Assembly (NCBI GenBank): GCA_016293535.1
Contig: JAEDEB010000009.1
Coordinates: 1 to 49,203 of the forward strand
Direction of reading: 5' to 3'
Origin: Bacteroidales bacterium
GTDB lineage: Bacteria > Bacteroidota > Bacteroidia > Bacteroidales > UBA932
DNA length: 49,203 nucleotides
Every line of letters begins with the position of its first letter. Position 1 is the stretch's first letter. Under the pieces are notes generated by a model. It did not search any database. It saw only the letters and a program-made list of their open reading frames with translations, and was not told the origin of the DNA. Position numbers and translations under genes: made by a program. Of this stretch, positions 25,101 to 33,786 are shown piece by piece.

Positions 25101-27737
25101 ATGAAAGAGACAAAGAACGACGACGTCATCAAAAAGGACAGGATGACTCCAATGATGAGACAGTACTTCAAGATGAAGGAGGACTGCCCCGGAGCCATTT
25201 TGCTTTTCCGCTGCGGGGATTTCTACGAAACATACGGCGACGACGCCGTCACCGCGAGCAAGGTTCTTGGAATAGTCCTGACCAGACGATCCAGCGTGAC
25301 CGCAGATGCAATTCCCATGGCGGGGGTGCCCTACCACTCCATCAACAACTATCTTCCCAAGCTGGTAAGGGCCGGATACAAGGTAGCCATCTGTGACCAG
25401 CTCGAGGACCCGAAACTTGCCAAGGGCCTGGTCAAGAGGGACCTGACCGAAATCATCACCCCGGGAGTGGCCTTCGACGACCAGATGCTGCTCCAGAAGG
25501 AGAACAACTACATCGCAGCCCTGTGCTACGGCAAGAACGGGAACGGAGCGGCCTTCCTCGACGTGTCCACAGGCTCCTTCCAGATTGCGGAGGGCAGCCT
25601 CGACTATATCGGCACCCTGCTCTCATCCTTCGCCCCGAAGGAAGTGGTGGTTGAAAAGGGTTACGAAAAAGGCACACGCGAGCGCTTCTCTGACAAGCTC
25701 TTCGTGAGCTCGGTGGAGGAATGGGCCTTCGTTTACGAGTCGGCCGTCAGCAGACTGTGCCGCCAGCTTGCCGTGGACAGCCTCAAGGGTTTCGCCATAT
25801 CCTCCTTCCCCAAGGGTATATGCGCCGCAGGTGCCCTTCTGGTATATCTTGAACAGACTCTCCACCCCGGGCTCAAGAATATTTGCAGCATCTCAAGGAT
25901 AGACGCTGACAAGTTCGTGTGGATGGACAGGTTCACGGTCCGCAACCTCGAGCTCTTCACCAGCGCGGCAGGAAGCGACGGAGTCTCGCTCATTGATGTC
26001 ATCGACTGCTGCCAGTCCCCAATGGGGGCGAGAATGCTGAGACAGTGGGTGGCGATGCCGGTGATGGACACGGACGAACTGAACTCGCGCTATGACGTGG
26101 TGGACTGGTTCCTTTCCGAAGCTGACATGCTCTCGGAGGCAAGGGAACGTATCGGCAATCTCGGAGACCTCGAGAGGATAATCTCGAGGGCGGCAGCGGG
26201 AAAGATACTCCCGCGCGAAACCCTCCATCTCGGACGGGGTCTCTCCCAGATAGCACCTCTGGCCGAACTGTGCGCCCAGGCCGGCTTGGAAGCCATGAAC
26301 TCTATGGTTTCAGGACTCGAAAACTGTACGGAACTCACAAGACACATAGAGACCGTTCTGTCTCCGGATGCTGCGGCGCAGGTGGGCAAGGGGGATGTCA
26401 TCGCTCCCGGAGTGAACTCCGAACTGGACGAGCTGAGGAACATCTCGAGGAACGCGAAGGAATACCTTGCCGATATGCAGGAGAGGGAAATCGCGCGTAC
26501 CGGCATAAGCTCCCTGAAGATAGGATACAACAACGTATTCGGTTATTACATCGAAGTCCGCAACACCCACAAGGAGAAGGTACCGGAAGAATGGATAAGG
26601 AAACAGACCCTCGTGAACGCGGAAAGGTATGTGACCGAAGAGCTCAAGGAGTATGAACAGAAGATACTCGGGGCCCAGGAACGGATCTATGCACTCGAAC
26701 TCGGCATATACCGGGACCTCGTGTCTGAAATCCAGGCGTCCATAGCGTCAATCCAGAACAACTGCCGCATACTCGCCCGGCTGGACATACTCTCCTCCTT
26801 CGCAGACCTGGCCTCGAGAATGCATTACTGCCGCCCTGTGGTGAACGGCTCGGACGTGATAGACATCAAGGCCGGCCGCCATCCCGTAATCGAGACCCTG
26901 ATGCCGTCCGGAGAGGAATATGTTCCGAACGACATCTATCTGGACAGCGGAAAACAGCAGGTAATCATACTCACCGGACCGAACATGGCCGGAAAGTCGG
27001 CCCTGCTGAGGCAGTGCGCCCTCATCGTGCTTATGGCCCAGATAGGTTGCTTCGTGCCTGCGGATTCCGCAACCATAGGCTGCTGTGACAAACTCTTCAC
27101 AAGGGTGGGCGCATCCGACAACATTTCCCGCGGCGAATCCACCTTCATGGTCGAAATGCTGGAGACCTCGATGATACTCCACAACCTGTCTCCCCGCTCG
27201 CTCGTACTGCTGGACGAAATCGGACGAGGCACCTCCACATACGACGGAATGTCCATAGCCAGGGCGATAGTCGAGTACATACACGAGCACGGAAAGGGAG
27301 CGAAGACCCTCTTTGCGACCCATTACCACGAACTGAACGATCTCGAGACCATATACCCGAGAGTGAAGAATTTCCATATCTCTGTCAAGGAGGTGGACAG
27401 GAAGGTCATCTTCCTCAGGAAGCTCTGTCCGGGAGGTGTGGAGAAGAGTTTCGGTATCCACGTGGCAAGACTCGCAGGCATGCCGAAGCAGGTGCTCGAT
27501 TCGGCCGAACGCACCCTCGCCTCGCTCGAAAAGGGAGGCAAGGAGATCAAGCCCCACAACACAAAGGAAGGGCGCGTCGAATCCGACGGTTCCCTCCAGC
27601 TGTCCTTCTTCCAGCTTGACGACCCTCTTCTGGAAAGTCTCAGGGACGAGCTCAATTCGGCCGACCTCAACAACATGACCCCTCTCCAGGCCTTTGACCT
27701 GCTGAGGAGCATGAAAGAGAAGATGGGACTGAGCTAG
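25101..27737 (+). CDS. mutS: DNA mismatch repair protein MutS
   Basis: The protein has 878 aa, full length for MutS1. The mismatch-binding FxE motif is in FRCGDFYETYGDD (near 36-48). The ATPase holds Walker A GPNMAGKSALLRQ (near 627), Walker B VLLDEIGRGTSTYDG (near 705) and FATHYHEL. A C-terminal tail (about 820-878) serves tetramer or MutL/beta-clamp contacts in the family. It recognises mispaired bases after replication. Its stop codon TAG overlaps the stop of the convergent SNF transporter in the palindrome CTAG (27734-27737), so no terminator separates them. Confidence 0.98.
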   Translation: MKETKNDDVIKKDRMTPMMRQYFKMKEDCPGAILLFRCGDFYETYGDDAVTASKVLGIVLTRRSSVTADAIPMAGVPYHSINNYLPKLVRAGYKVAICDQLEDPKLAKGLVKRDLTEIITPGVAFDDQMLLQKENNYIAALCYGKNGNGAAFLDVSTGSFQIAEGSLDYIGTLLSSFAPKEVVVEKGYEKGTRERFSDKLFVSSVEEWAFVYESAVSRLCRQLAVDSLKGFAISSFPKGICAAGALLVYLEQTLHPGLKNICSISRIDADKFVWMDRFTVRNLELFTSAAGSDGVSLIDVIDCCQSPMGARMLRQWVAMPVMDTDELNSRYDVVDWFLSEADMLSEARERIGNLGDLERIISRAAAGKILPRETLHLGRGLSQIAPLAELCAQAGLEAMNSMVSGLENCTELTRHIETVLSPDAAAQVGKGDVIAPGVNSELDELRNISRNAKEYLADMQEREIARTGISSLKIGYNNVFGYYIEVRNTHKEKVPEEWIRKQTLVNAERYVTEELKEYEQKILGAQERIYALELGIYRDLVSEIQASIASIQNNCRILARLDILSSFADLASRMHYCRPVVNGSDVIDIKAGRHPVIETLMPSGEEYVPNDIYLDSGKQQVIILTGPNMAGKSALLRQCALIVLMAQIGCFVPADSATIGCCDKLFTRVGASDNISRGESTFMVEMLETSMILHNLSPRSLVLLDEIGRGTSTYDGMSIARAIVEYIHEHGKGAKTLFATHYHELNDLETIYPRVKNFHISVKEVDRKVIFLRKLCPGGVEKSFGIHVARLAGMPKQVLDSAERTLASLEKGGKEIKPHNTKEGRVESDGSLQLSFFQLDDPLLESLRDELNSADLNNMTPLQAFDLLRSMKEKMGLS

Positions 27738-29119
27738 AAAAGGCTCGCCGCCACGACCGCCAGTATTCCTGCCGGGGCCACGTAGCGCATGAGCACATAG
27801 AGCAGGGGGAAGACCTTCCCGACACCCCTGAGTTCACCGGAGTTGGTCAGCTCATCCCTGAGTTCCGACCTCTTCATCTTCCAACCCGCAAACAGCACCG
27901 CCACCATTCCCGCAACCGGCATCAGCCAGTCCGCGGTCACGTGGTCGACGGCATCGAATATCTGCATCCCCAGCAGTTTCACTTCCGAAAGCGGACCGAA
28001 GGACAGGGAGCAGACCGTGCCGAAGGCGAAAACGATGACAAAGGTCAGGATGCACGCAGCGGGGCGGCGCATACGCCTGCTCTCCACAAGATATGAAACC
28101 GGAACCTCGAAAAGGGACATCGCGGAAGTGAGAGCCGCGAGTATCACCGCAAAGAAGAAGAACACCGCAATCACGGAACCCAATGGCATCTGCGAAAAAA
28201 CCACCGGAAGGGTTTTGTAGACGAGTCCCGGACCGGCGACTGCCATTTCCGGATTGTCATACATTCCGTATGCGAACATCGCCGGAATAACTGCACATCC
28301 CGCTATGACGGCAAAGACAAGGTCGAAGACCGAAGTGTTCACCGCCGTCTTGAGCAGGTTTTCCCTGCGTCCCAGATATGAACCGTAGGTCATCATTATG
28401 CCCATTCCTATGGACAGGGAAAAGAAGGCCTGCCCCATGGCCGCTATGACCATGCGCGGGGTGACCTTGCTGAAATCGGGACTGAACAGGTAGCGAACCC
28501 CGTCAGCCGCAGTTCCGGAAACTCCCTCCTGCGGAGGTATGGTCATCGAGCGCACTGCGATGAGTACCATTATGATGAAAAGTGCCGGCATCATCAGCTT
28601 GCTGAACTGCTCTATGCCCTTGCGTACACCCAGGGCTATGATTACGCAGGTCAGGGTGAGAAACAGGAGGTGGTAGCCGAGTGTCTCCCAAGGCGAGGAC
28701 ACGAATGAGCCGAAAGCTCCAGTTATCTCGGAAGCAGGGACGGAGGGCCCGAACTTCATCGCGCAGGAGTCCACAAAATACTTTACAGTCCAACCACCTA
28801 TGACACAATAATATGAGAGTGTCACAGCCGGAATGAGGACAAACAGGAAGCCTGCCTTCTTCCATATCTTTCCTCCCTTGTCAAGGGCGGCGAGAGTTCC
28901 GTAGGCCGTCTTCTGGCTTCGCCTTCCGAGAGCGAGCTCGGCAAGCAGTATGGGCAGGCTGACCAGGGCCATGCAGGCGATATAGATGAGGATGAACGCA
29001 CCTCCTCCATACTCACCGAGCATATAAGGGAAACGCCATATATTGCCGAGACCGACCGCGGAGCCGGCAAGCACGAGCAGCGAACCGAGGGTGCTCGAGA
29101 ATCCTTCACGCTCTTTCAT
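27734..29119 (-). CDS. Sodium-dependent transporter, SNF/NSS family (second of a tandem pair)
   Basis: The protein has 461 aa with about 12 helices. TM1 has the family signature GSAVGLGNIWRFPYMLGEYGG, which forms the Na+ and substrate site, and TM6 contains FFSLSIGMGIMMTYGSY. NSS members import amino acids or related small molecules with Na+. It is nine bases downstream of a paralogue with the same layout, and they are probably co-transcribed. The substrate cannot be read from the sequence. Confidence 0.9.
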   Translation of the reverse strand: MKEREGFSSTLGSLLVLAGSAVGLGNIWRFPYMLGEYGGGAFILIYIACMALVSLPILLAELALGRRSQKTAYGTLAALDKGGKIWKKAGFLFVLIPAVTLSYYCVIGGWTVKYFVDSCAMKFGPSVPASEITGAFGSFVSSPWETLGYHLLFLTLTCVIIALGVRKGIEQFSKLMMPALFIIMVLIAVRSMTIPPQEGVSGTAADGVRYLFSPDFSKVTPRMVIAAMGQAFFSLSIGMGIMMTYGSYLGRRENLLKTAVNTSVFDLVFAVIAGCAVIPAMFAYGMYDNPEMAVAGPGLVYKTLPVVFSQMPLGSVIAVFFFFAVILAALTSAMSLFEVPVSYLVESRRMRRPAACILTFVIVFAFGTVCSLSFGPLSEVKLLGMQIFDAVDHVTADWLMPVAGMVAVLFAGWKMKRSELRDELTNSGELRGVGKVFPLLYVLMRYVAPAGILAVVAASLF

Positions 29120-29128
29120 ACCCCTGTC

Positions 29129-30436
29129 CTATGAGAAAAGCTGTGAAAGGAATACTGCAATGACTCCCACCGGAGCCAGATACCTTATGGCGAAGGACAG
29201 CACTGCAATAAAGCGTTCGCCGACCTTGTGGGTGCCGCCGCTTGAGAGTTCGTCCGAAAGGTCGCCGCGAGTGAGAACCCATCCCACGAACAAGAGGGCA
29301 AGAAGGCCTCCCAGCGGCATCAGCCAGTTGGCGCAAAGCCCGTCGAAGGCGGACATCACCTTGGGTCTGAGGGCGCAGGCCATTCCCAGGACAAGGGCTA
29401 TGCAAAAAACTGCGGCGCAGGCGACCGTCCTGGATAGCCCCTTCTCCTCGACCAGATAGGATACCGGAACCTCGAACTGGGAGATGGAGGAAGTCAGAGC
29501 CGCAAGGATGAGGGCGAAGAAAAAGAATGCGCCCACGAGAGAGCCAAGTGGCATCTGCGGGAACACATCAGGCAGTATGTTGAAGACAAGTGCCGAATCC
29601 GTGTTGTCGGAAAGTATGGCGAGAGGATTGTCCTTGAGCGCAAATACGGCGGGGATAATGGCGCATCCCGCGATTATCGCGAAGAGCAGGTCGAAGAAGG
29701 CTATCTGTCCCGCCGTCTTGGCGAGATTGTCGTGAGGACGTATGTATGAACCGTAGGTCATAAGTACTCCCGAACCTAAGGACAGGGAGAAAAAGGCCTG
29801 TCCGAGGGCTGCGAGACAGGTTTTTCCGTCTATCTTGGAGAAGTCGGGGCGGAAGAGGAAGGCAATGCCGTCGGCGGCCGAATACTCCGCTCCCGGACGC
29901 ACAGGGAGAGTGAGGGCGCGTATGGCGATGAGTATCACTATGATAAAGAGCAGAGGCATCATCACCTTGCTGAATCTCTCTATGCCCTTCTGTACCCCGA
30001 ACACCACTATGAGTCCGGTGGCGAGGAGGAAGACAGCTGTCCATACCACAGGCGACCAGTTGCCGGAAGGCGGATTCATCCCCAGAGAGCGGGTGAAGAA
30101 CTCCATTGTGACACCTCCGATGACACAATAGTACGAAAGCACGAGTATGGGTATTATTATGAACAGCTTTCCCGTCCAGTCCCAGGCCCGGCGTCCCGGA
30201 GCAAGTGCGCGCAGGGACGTAGGGGCATTGCTGCGGCTCCTCCTGCCTATCATCAGTTCAGCTATCATGCACGGAAAGCAGATCAGCGCCACGAAGACAA
30301 GATAGAGTATGATGAAAGCGGCGCCTCCGTTGGTGCCCGCCATATATGGGAAACGCCAGATATTTCCCAGACCCACCGCCGAGCCGGCTATCACTACAAG
30401 GGCTCCGAAGCGGCTTCCGAAACTGTCTCTCTGCAT
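29129..30436 (-). CDS. Sodium-dependent transporter, SNF/NSS family (first of a tandem pair)
   Basis: The protein has 435 aa with about 12 helices and the signatures GSAVGLGNIWRFPYMAGTNGG and AFFSLSLGSGVLMTYGSYI. It is similar throughout to the next gene downstream and probably arose by tandem duplication. Its ATG lies inside the 3' end of folA (43-bp overlap on the same strand), which points to translational coupling. Confidence 0.9.
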   Translation of the reverse strand: MQRDSFGSRFGALVVIAGSAVGLGNIWRFPYMAGTNGGAAFIILYLVFVALICFPCMIAELMIGRRSRSNAPTSLRALAPGRRAWDWTGKLFIIIPILVLSYYCVIGGVTMEFFTRSLGMNPPSGNWSPVVWTAVFLLATGLIVVFGVQKGIERFSKVMMPLLFIIVILIAIRALTLPVRPGAEYSAADGIAFLFRPDFSKIDGKTCLAALGQAFFSLSLGSGVLMTYGSYIRPHDNLAKTAGQIAFFDLLFAIIAGCAIIPAVFALKDNPLAILSDNTDSALVFNILPDVFPQMPLGSLVGAFFFFALILAALTSSISQFEVPVSYLVEEKGLSRTVACAAVFCIALVLGMACALRPKVMSAFDGLCANWLMPLGGLLALLFVGWVLTRGDLSDELSSGGTHKVGERFIAVLSFAIRYLAPVGVIAVFLSQLFS

Positions 30437-30951
30437 CCTTCTGTCAAGTTACGTTCATAAGTGACGAAACGGAAAGAATATCCGCTCTCCGGGTCCGTCT
30501 TCCACTGCGAGGTTGACACCGCCTTCCAAAGTCCGGCATCGATGTCCGGAAAGAAGGTGTCTGCATCGGGGATATCCACCTTCACTTCCGTTACATACAT
30601 ACGGTCCACCGTATCCATTGCTTCGGCATACACGCGTCCGCCTCCGGTGACAAAGCACTTCCGCGCCCCGCTTTCCTCCGCAAGGGTATATGCTGCCTCA
30701 AGACTGCCGACCACAGCCACCCCTTCCGGAACTGCGGGGTTCCCGGAGGATATCACGATGTTCAACCTTCCGGGGAGAGCCCTTCCGATGGACTCGAAGG
30801 TACGGCGGCCCATTATGACGGGACAGCCCATAGTCGTGGCCTTGAAGAAACGCAGGTCCTCACTGATATGCCACAACAACCTGTTGTCCCGTCCTATCGC
30901 GGCGTTCGCTGCCTTCGCCACGATAAGACATTTTTCCATATTCCCTATCAT
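30394..30951 (-). CDS. folA: Dihydrofolate reductase
   Basis: The protein has 185 aa. DHFR landmarks are LIVAKAANAAIGRDNRLLWHISEDLRFFK, VIMGRRTFESIG, LPGRLNIVISS and VTGGGRVYAEAM. The core ends at YSFRFVTYER (about 167); 18 more residues follow and overlap the SNF gene. The enzyme reduces dihydrofolate to tetrahydrofolate, restoring the cofactor used by the adjacent thymidylate synthase. The start ATG overlaps the thyA stop (ATGA, 30948-30951); an ATG four codons later (30939) is also possible. Confidence 0.95.
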   Translation of the reverse strand: MIGNMEKCLIVAKAANAAIGRDNRLLWHISEDLRFFKATTMGCPVIMGRRTFESIGRALPGRLNIVISSGNPAVPEGVAVVGSLEAAYTLAEESGARKCFVTGGGRVYAEAMDTVDRMYVTEVKVDIPDADTFFPDIDAGLWKAVSTSQWKTDPESGYSFRFVTYERNLTEGCRETVSEAASEPL

Positions 30952-31742
30952 ACCGCAACCGGGGCCTTGATTGCAGGATGGGGATCATAGCCTTCGAGCC
31001 TGAAATCCTCATACTTGAAGTCGAAGACGCTGCGTACCTCTGGATTGAGTACCATACGCGGAAGTGGACGAGGCTCTCTGCTGAGCTGGAGGTCGGCCTG
31101 CTCCGTGTGGTTGAGGTAGAGGTGGAGGTCTCCGAAAGTATGGACGAACTCACCCGGCTCGAGACCGCATTCCTGGGCCAGCATCATGGTCAAAAGGGCA
31201 TAGGACGCGATATTGAACGGCACTCCTAAGAAGATGTCGGCGGAGCGCTGGTAGAGCTGGCAGGAGAGTTTGCCCTCCGCAACATAGAATTGGAAGAGGC
31301 AGTGGCACGGAGGAAGGGCCATCCTGTCGACCTCGCCCGGGTTCCATGCGCATACGAGCATGCGGCGGGAATCCGGATGGTTCCTGATGAGGTCTATGAG
31401 ATCGGATATCTGGTCCACGCAACGGCCGTCCGTGGTTTCCCAGGAGCGCCACTGCTTTCCGTAAACGCTTCCGAGGTTTCCGTTCTCATCCGCCCATTCG
31501 TCCCAGATATGCACTCCGTTATCGACAAGATACTTTATGTTGGTGTCACCCTTGAGGAACCATAGCAGTTCGTGGATTATACCCTTGAGGAACACCTTCT
31601 TCGTCGTCAGAAGGGGAAATCCCTCGCCGAGGTCGAAGCGTATCTGACGCCCGAATACGGAACGCGTGCCCACTCCCGTGCGGTCGGATTTGATGACTCC
31701 GTTCTCGCGAACATCTCTCAAAAGGTCCAGATACTGTCTCAT
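30948..31742 (-). CDS. thyA: Thymidylate synthase
   Basis: The protein has 264 aa, the usual ThyA length. The nucleophile is Cys146 in MALPPCHCLFQF, and the folate/dUMP sites QLYQRSADIFLGVPFNIASY and FGDLHLYLNH are present. It methylates dUMP to dTMP and releases dihydrofolate, which the next gene (folA) recycles. It is linked by ATGA overlaps to galM upstream and folA downstream. Confidence 0.98.
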   Translation of the reverse strand: MRQYLDLLRDVRENGVIKSDRTGVGTRSVFGRQIRFDLGEGFPLLTTKKVFLKGIIHELLWFLKGDTNIKYLVDNGVHIWDEWADENGNLGSVYGKQWRSWETTDGRCVDQISDLIDLIRNHPDSRRMLVCAWNPGEVDRMALPPCHCLFQFYVAEGKLSCQLYQRSADIFLGVPFNIASYALLTMMLAQECGLEPGEFVHTFGDLHLYLNHTEQADLQLSREPRPLPRMVLNPEVRSVFDFKYEDFRLEGYDPHPAIKAPVAV

Positions 31743-32788
31743 TTCGTCGAAAATGCAAAGATTATCGCTTCCTCGAAGGTCTCTCCCGGACGGAGAACGG
31801 TCGAAGGATACTCAGGCTTGTTCGGGGAGTCCGGAAGGTGCTGGCACTCTATGGCCACGCCCTCATAATCTCCGTAGGCCCTTCCGCTCTTGCCCTTTGG
31901 ACAACCGCTGAGCCAGTTTCCCGTATAGACCTGAACCGCCGGCTGGGTTGTGAGAATCTCGAGGGATATGCCGGACTCGGGGCTGTAAAGCACTGCGGCG
32001 GACTGGATCTGGCCAGGCTCGTAGCCGTCGATGAGCCAGCAGTGGTCATATCCCTTGCCTATCTTCAGAGCCTCGAAATCCGCCTTGATGTCACGTCCTA
32101 TCGGTTTAGGATTGATGAAGTCCATAGGAGTCCCAGCCACGCTTTCGCTCTCTCCGAGGGGAACCTGAGCGGTGGAAGTAGGCAGATATTCCGAACAGTT
32201 GAGGGTTAGTTCGTGGTCCAGTATGTCACCGTTGCCCTCTCCCTTGAGGTTGAAATAGGTGTGGTTGGTGAGGTTCACCACCGTAGGGGCGTTGCACGCC
32301 GCGGTAATTGTGAGCCTGAGTTCGTTCTCTTCGGACCATTCGTATCTGGCAACGGTCTTCAGCGCTCCAGGATAGCCCATCTCTCCGTCCGCGGAATAAT
32401 AGAGGAACTCGACAGCATCCCCTTCCGCGCGGCTTTCCCAAACCTGGTTCTGGAAGCCCTCCGGGCCGCCGTGGAGAGAAGCAGTGCCTGCATTCAGCGG
32501 AAGCTGGTACTCCACGCCGTCAAGGGTGAACCTTCCGCCTCCTATACGGTTTGCGAAACGTCCCGGAATCTTGCCGGAGCAAGGTCCGTCACCGAAATAA
32601 TCCTCAGCCTTGGGATATCCCAGAGCCACATCCCTGAGGTTTCCGTCCCTGTCCGGCACCACGATGGCCACCACTCCGGCTCCAACGCTGCACAACTGGA
32701 CGAATGCGCCCTTGGAGTTCCTGATTGTATAGAGAAAAATCTCCTTTCCTGATGGGGACGTACCCCAGAGTTCCCTGGTTATTTCCAT
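31739..32788 (-). CDS. galM: Aldose 1-epimerase (galactose mutarotase)
   Basis: The protein has 349 aa with the mutarotase motifs GRFANRIGGG, LTNHTYFNLKG (catalytic His), TTQPAVQVYTGNWL and ECQHLPDSPNKPEYP (catalytic Glu region). It interconverts alpha and beta galactose before phosphorylation by galactokinase. No signal peptide is seen, so it is cytosolic. galK is also in this window (41152-42297) but in a different transcription unit. Its stop overlaps the thyA start. Confidence 0.94.
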   Translation of the reverse strand: MEITRELWGTSPSGKEIFLYTIRNSKGAFVQLCSVGAGVVAIVVPDRDGNLRDVALGYPKAEDYFGDGPCSGKIPGRFANRIGGGRFTLDGVEYQLPLNAGTASLHGGPEGFQNQVWESRAEGDAVEFLYYSADGEMGYPGALKTVARYEWSEENELRLTITAACNAPTVVNLTNHTYFNLKGEGNGDILDHELTLNCSEYLPTSTAQVPLGESESVAGTPMDFINPKPIGRDIKADFEALKIGKGYDHCWLIDGYEPGQIQSAAVLYSPESGISLEILTTQPAVQVYTGNWLSGCPKGKSGRAYGDYEGVAIECQHLPDSPNKPEYPSTVLRPGETFEEAIIFAFSTK

Positions 32789-32818
32789 AATGCTTCAGTG
32801 TATTTTGTCTATGATTAT

Positions 32819-33784
32819 TTATCTGAGATTCTCGAGATATGCAATGACCCGGTTTTCCGGTGCATCCTTGAGCAGCACCCTCTTGTCCGCATCGAGCACA
32901 TAGAGCGACGGAATGGCCCTGACGTTGTAGAGCAGGTCCGTGCGTATGACGAGGTCGGGGTCGTAGCCGTTGTACCAGTTGTCCGGATACTCGGACATAT
33001 AGCCGTACCAGGCTTCGACGTCCTCGTCTATATATATGTTCACTACGGCGAGTTCACCCCCGTCTATCATTTCTCCTATGTACGGGTTCGCCCCGAGCTT
33101 TTCCATTATCTCCTTGCAGGCGGTACAGCCTGGATTACTGAAGAAAAGGAGTATGTGGTCGGCGTTTATGTCATAGAGACGGTGCATGACCCCGTCCCTG
33201 TCGCTCCAGCGGAAATCGGCGGCCGGCGTGCCCCTGCGGTTGAGAAGGCAGGTACGGGCCTCGTAGGCATAAGAGTCCCTGAGTTCCGGCGGGGTGAGAG
33301 GATCCGCTGCAAGGGCTGCAGCCAGGGGCTGCCAGAAATCTTCATTGCGTAGCGGGGAGTTAGGGTCATAGAGATACCTCTTTGCCACGTCCATGAACCT
33401 GTCGAAATCCCGGGCCCCGAAACAGTCCCTCAGGCGCGCATACAGGGACCTGAGCTTGGCGACTGCCATGGCATCCGGCACAGAGTCCAGCCAGAAGCTG
33501 TAGTTCGCGAAAGTCTGTTCAATTTCAGGCAACGGGACTCCCGCAAGGTGGAGGGAATCGCTGAGCCAGAGCCCGGAGGTGTCCGCGAGAAAATCCCAGC
33601 AATGGTCCAGCATATATTCCACGGCGTCCTGACCCTCGAGCATGGCGGGAGGGGTCAGTTCCTTGCAATGTCTGGTCACAGAAACGCCAACAGCCTCCGT
33701 CCCGTCGGACTGGGGCTGTCTGTTTCCGCAGGCGGCAAGACCCAGGGAAAGCAGGACTGCCGCGATATGTCTGTAGCGGCGCAT
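32819..33784 (-). CDS. Lipoprotein with C-terminal thioredoxin fold (DUF5106-like)
   Basis: The protein has 321 aa. The signal peptide ends in a lipobox, LGLAAC (Cys19), so it is a lipoprotein in the periplasm. The middle part (about 40-190) is helical and DUF5106-like; the C-terminal 130 residues are a thioredoxin fold with the redox motif NPGCTACKEI and the cis-Pro region AIPSLYVLD. It probably reduces or oxidises disulfides, as in TlpA/ResA-like proteins of Bacteroidetes. The start is set by the lipobox and by the two-base gap after the Na/Pi gene stop. Confidence 0.85.
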   Translation of the reverse strand: MRRYRHIAAVLLSLGLAACGNRQPQSDGTEAVGVSVTRHCKELTPPAMLEGQDAVEYMLDHCWDFLADTSGLWLSDSLHLAGVPLPEIEQTFANYSFWLDSVPDAMAVAKLRSLYARLRDCFGARDFDRFMDVAKRYLYDPNSPLRNEDFWQPLAAALAADPLTPPELRDSYAYEARTCLLNRRGTPAADFRWSDRDGVMHRLYDINADHILLFFSNPGCTACKEIMEKLGANPYIGEMIDGGELAVVNIYIDEDVEAWYGYMSEYPDNWYNGYDPDLVIRTDLLYNVRAIPSLYVLDADKRVLLKDAPENRVIAYLENLR

Positions 33785-33786
33785 TG

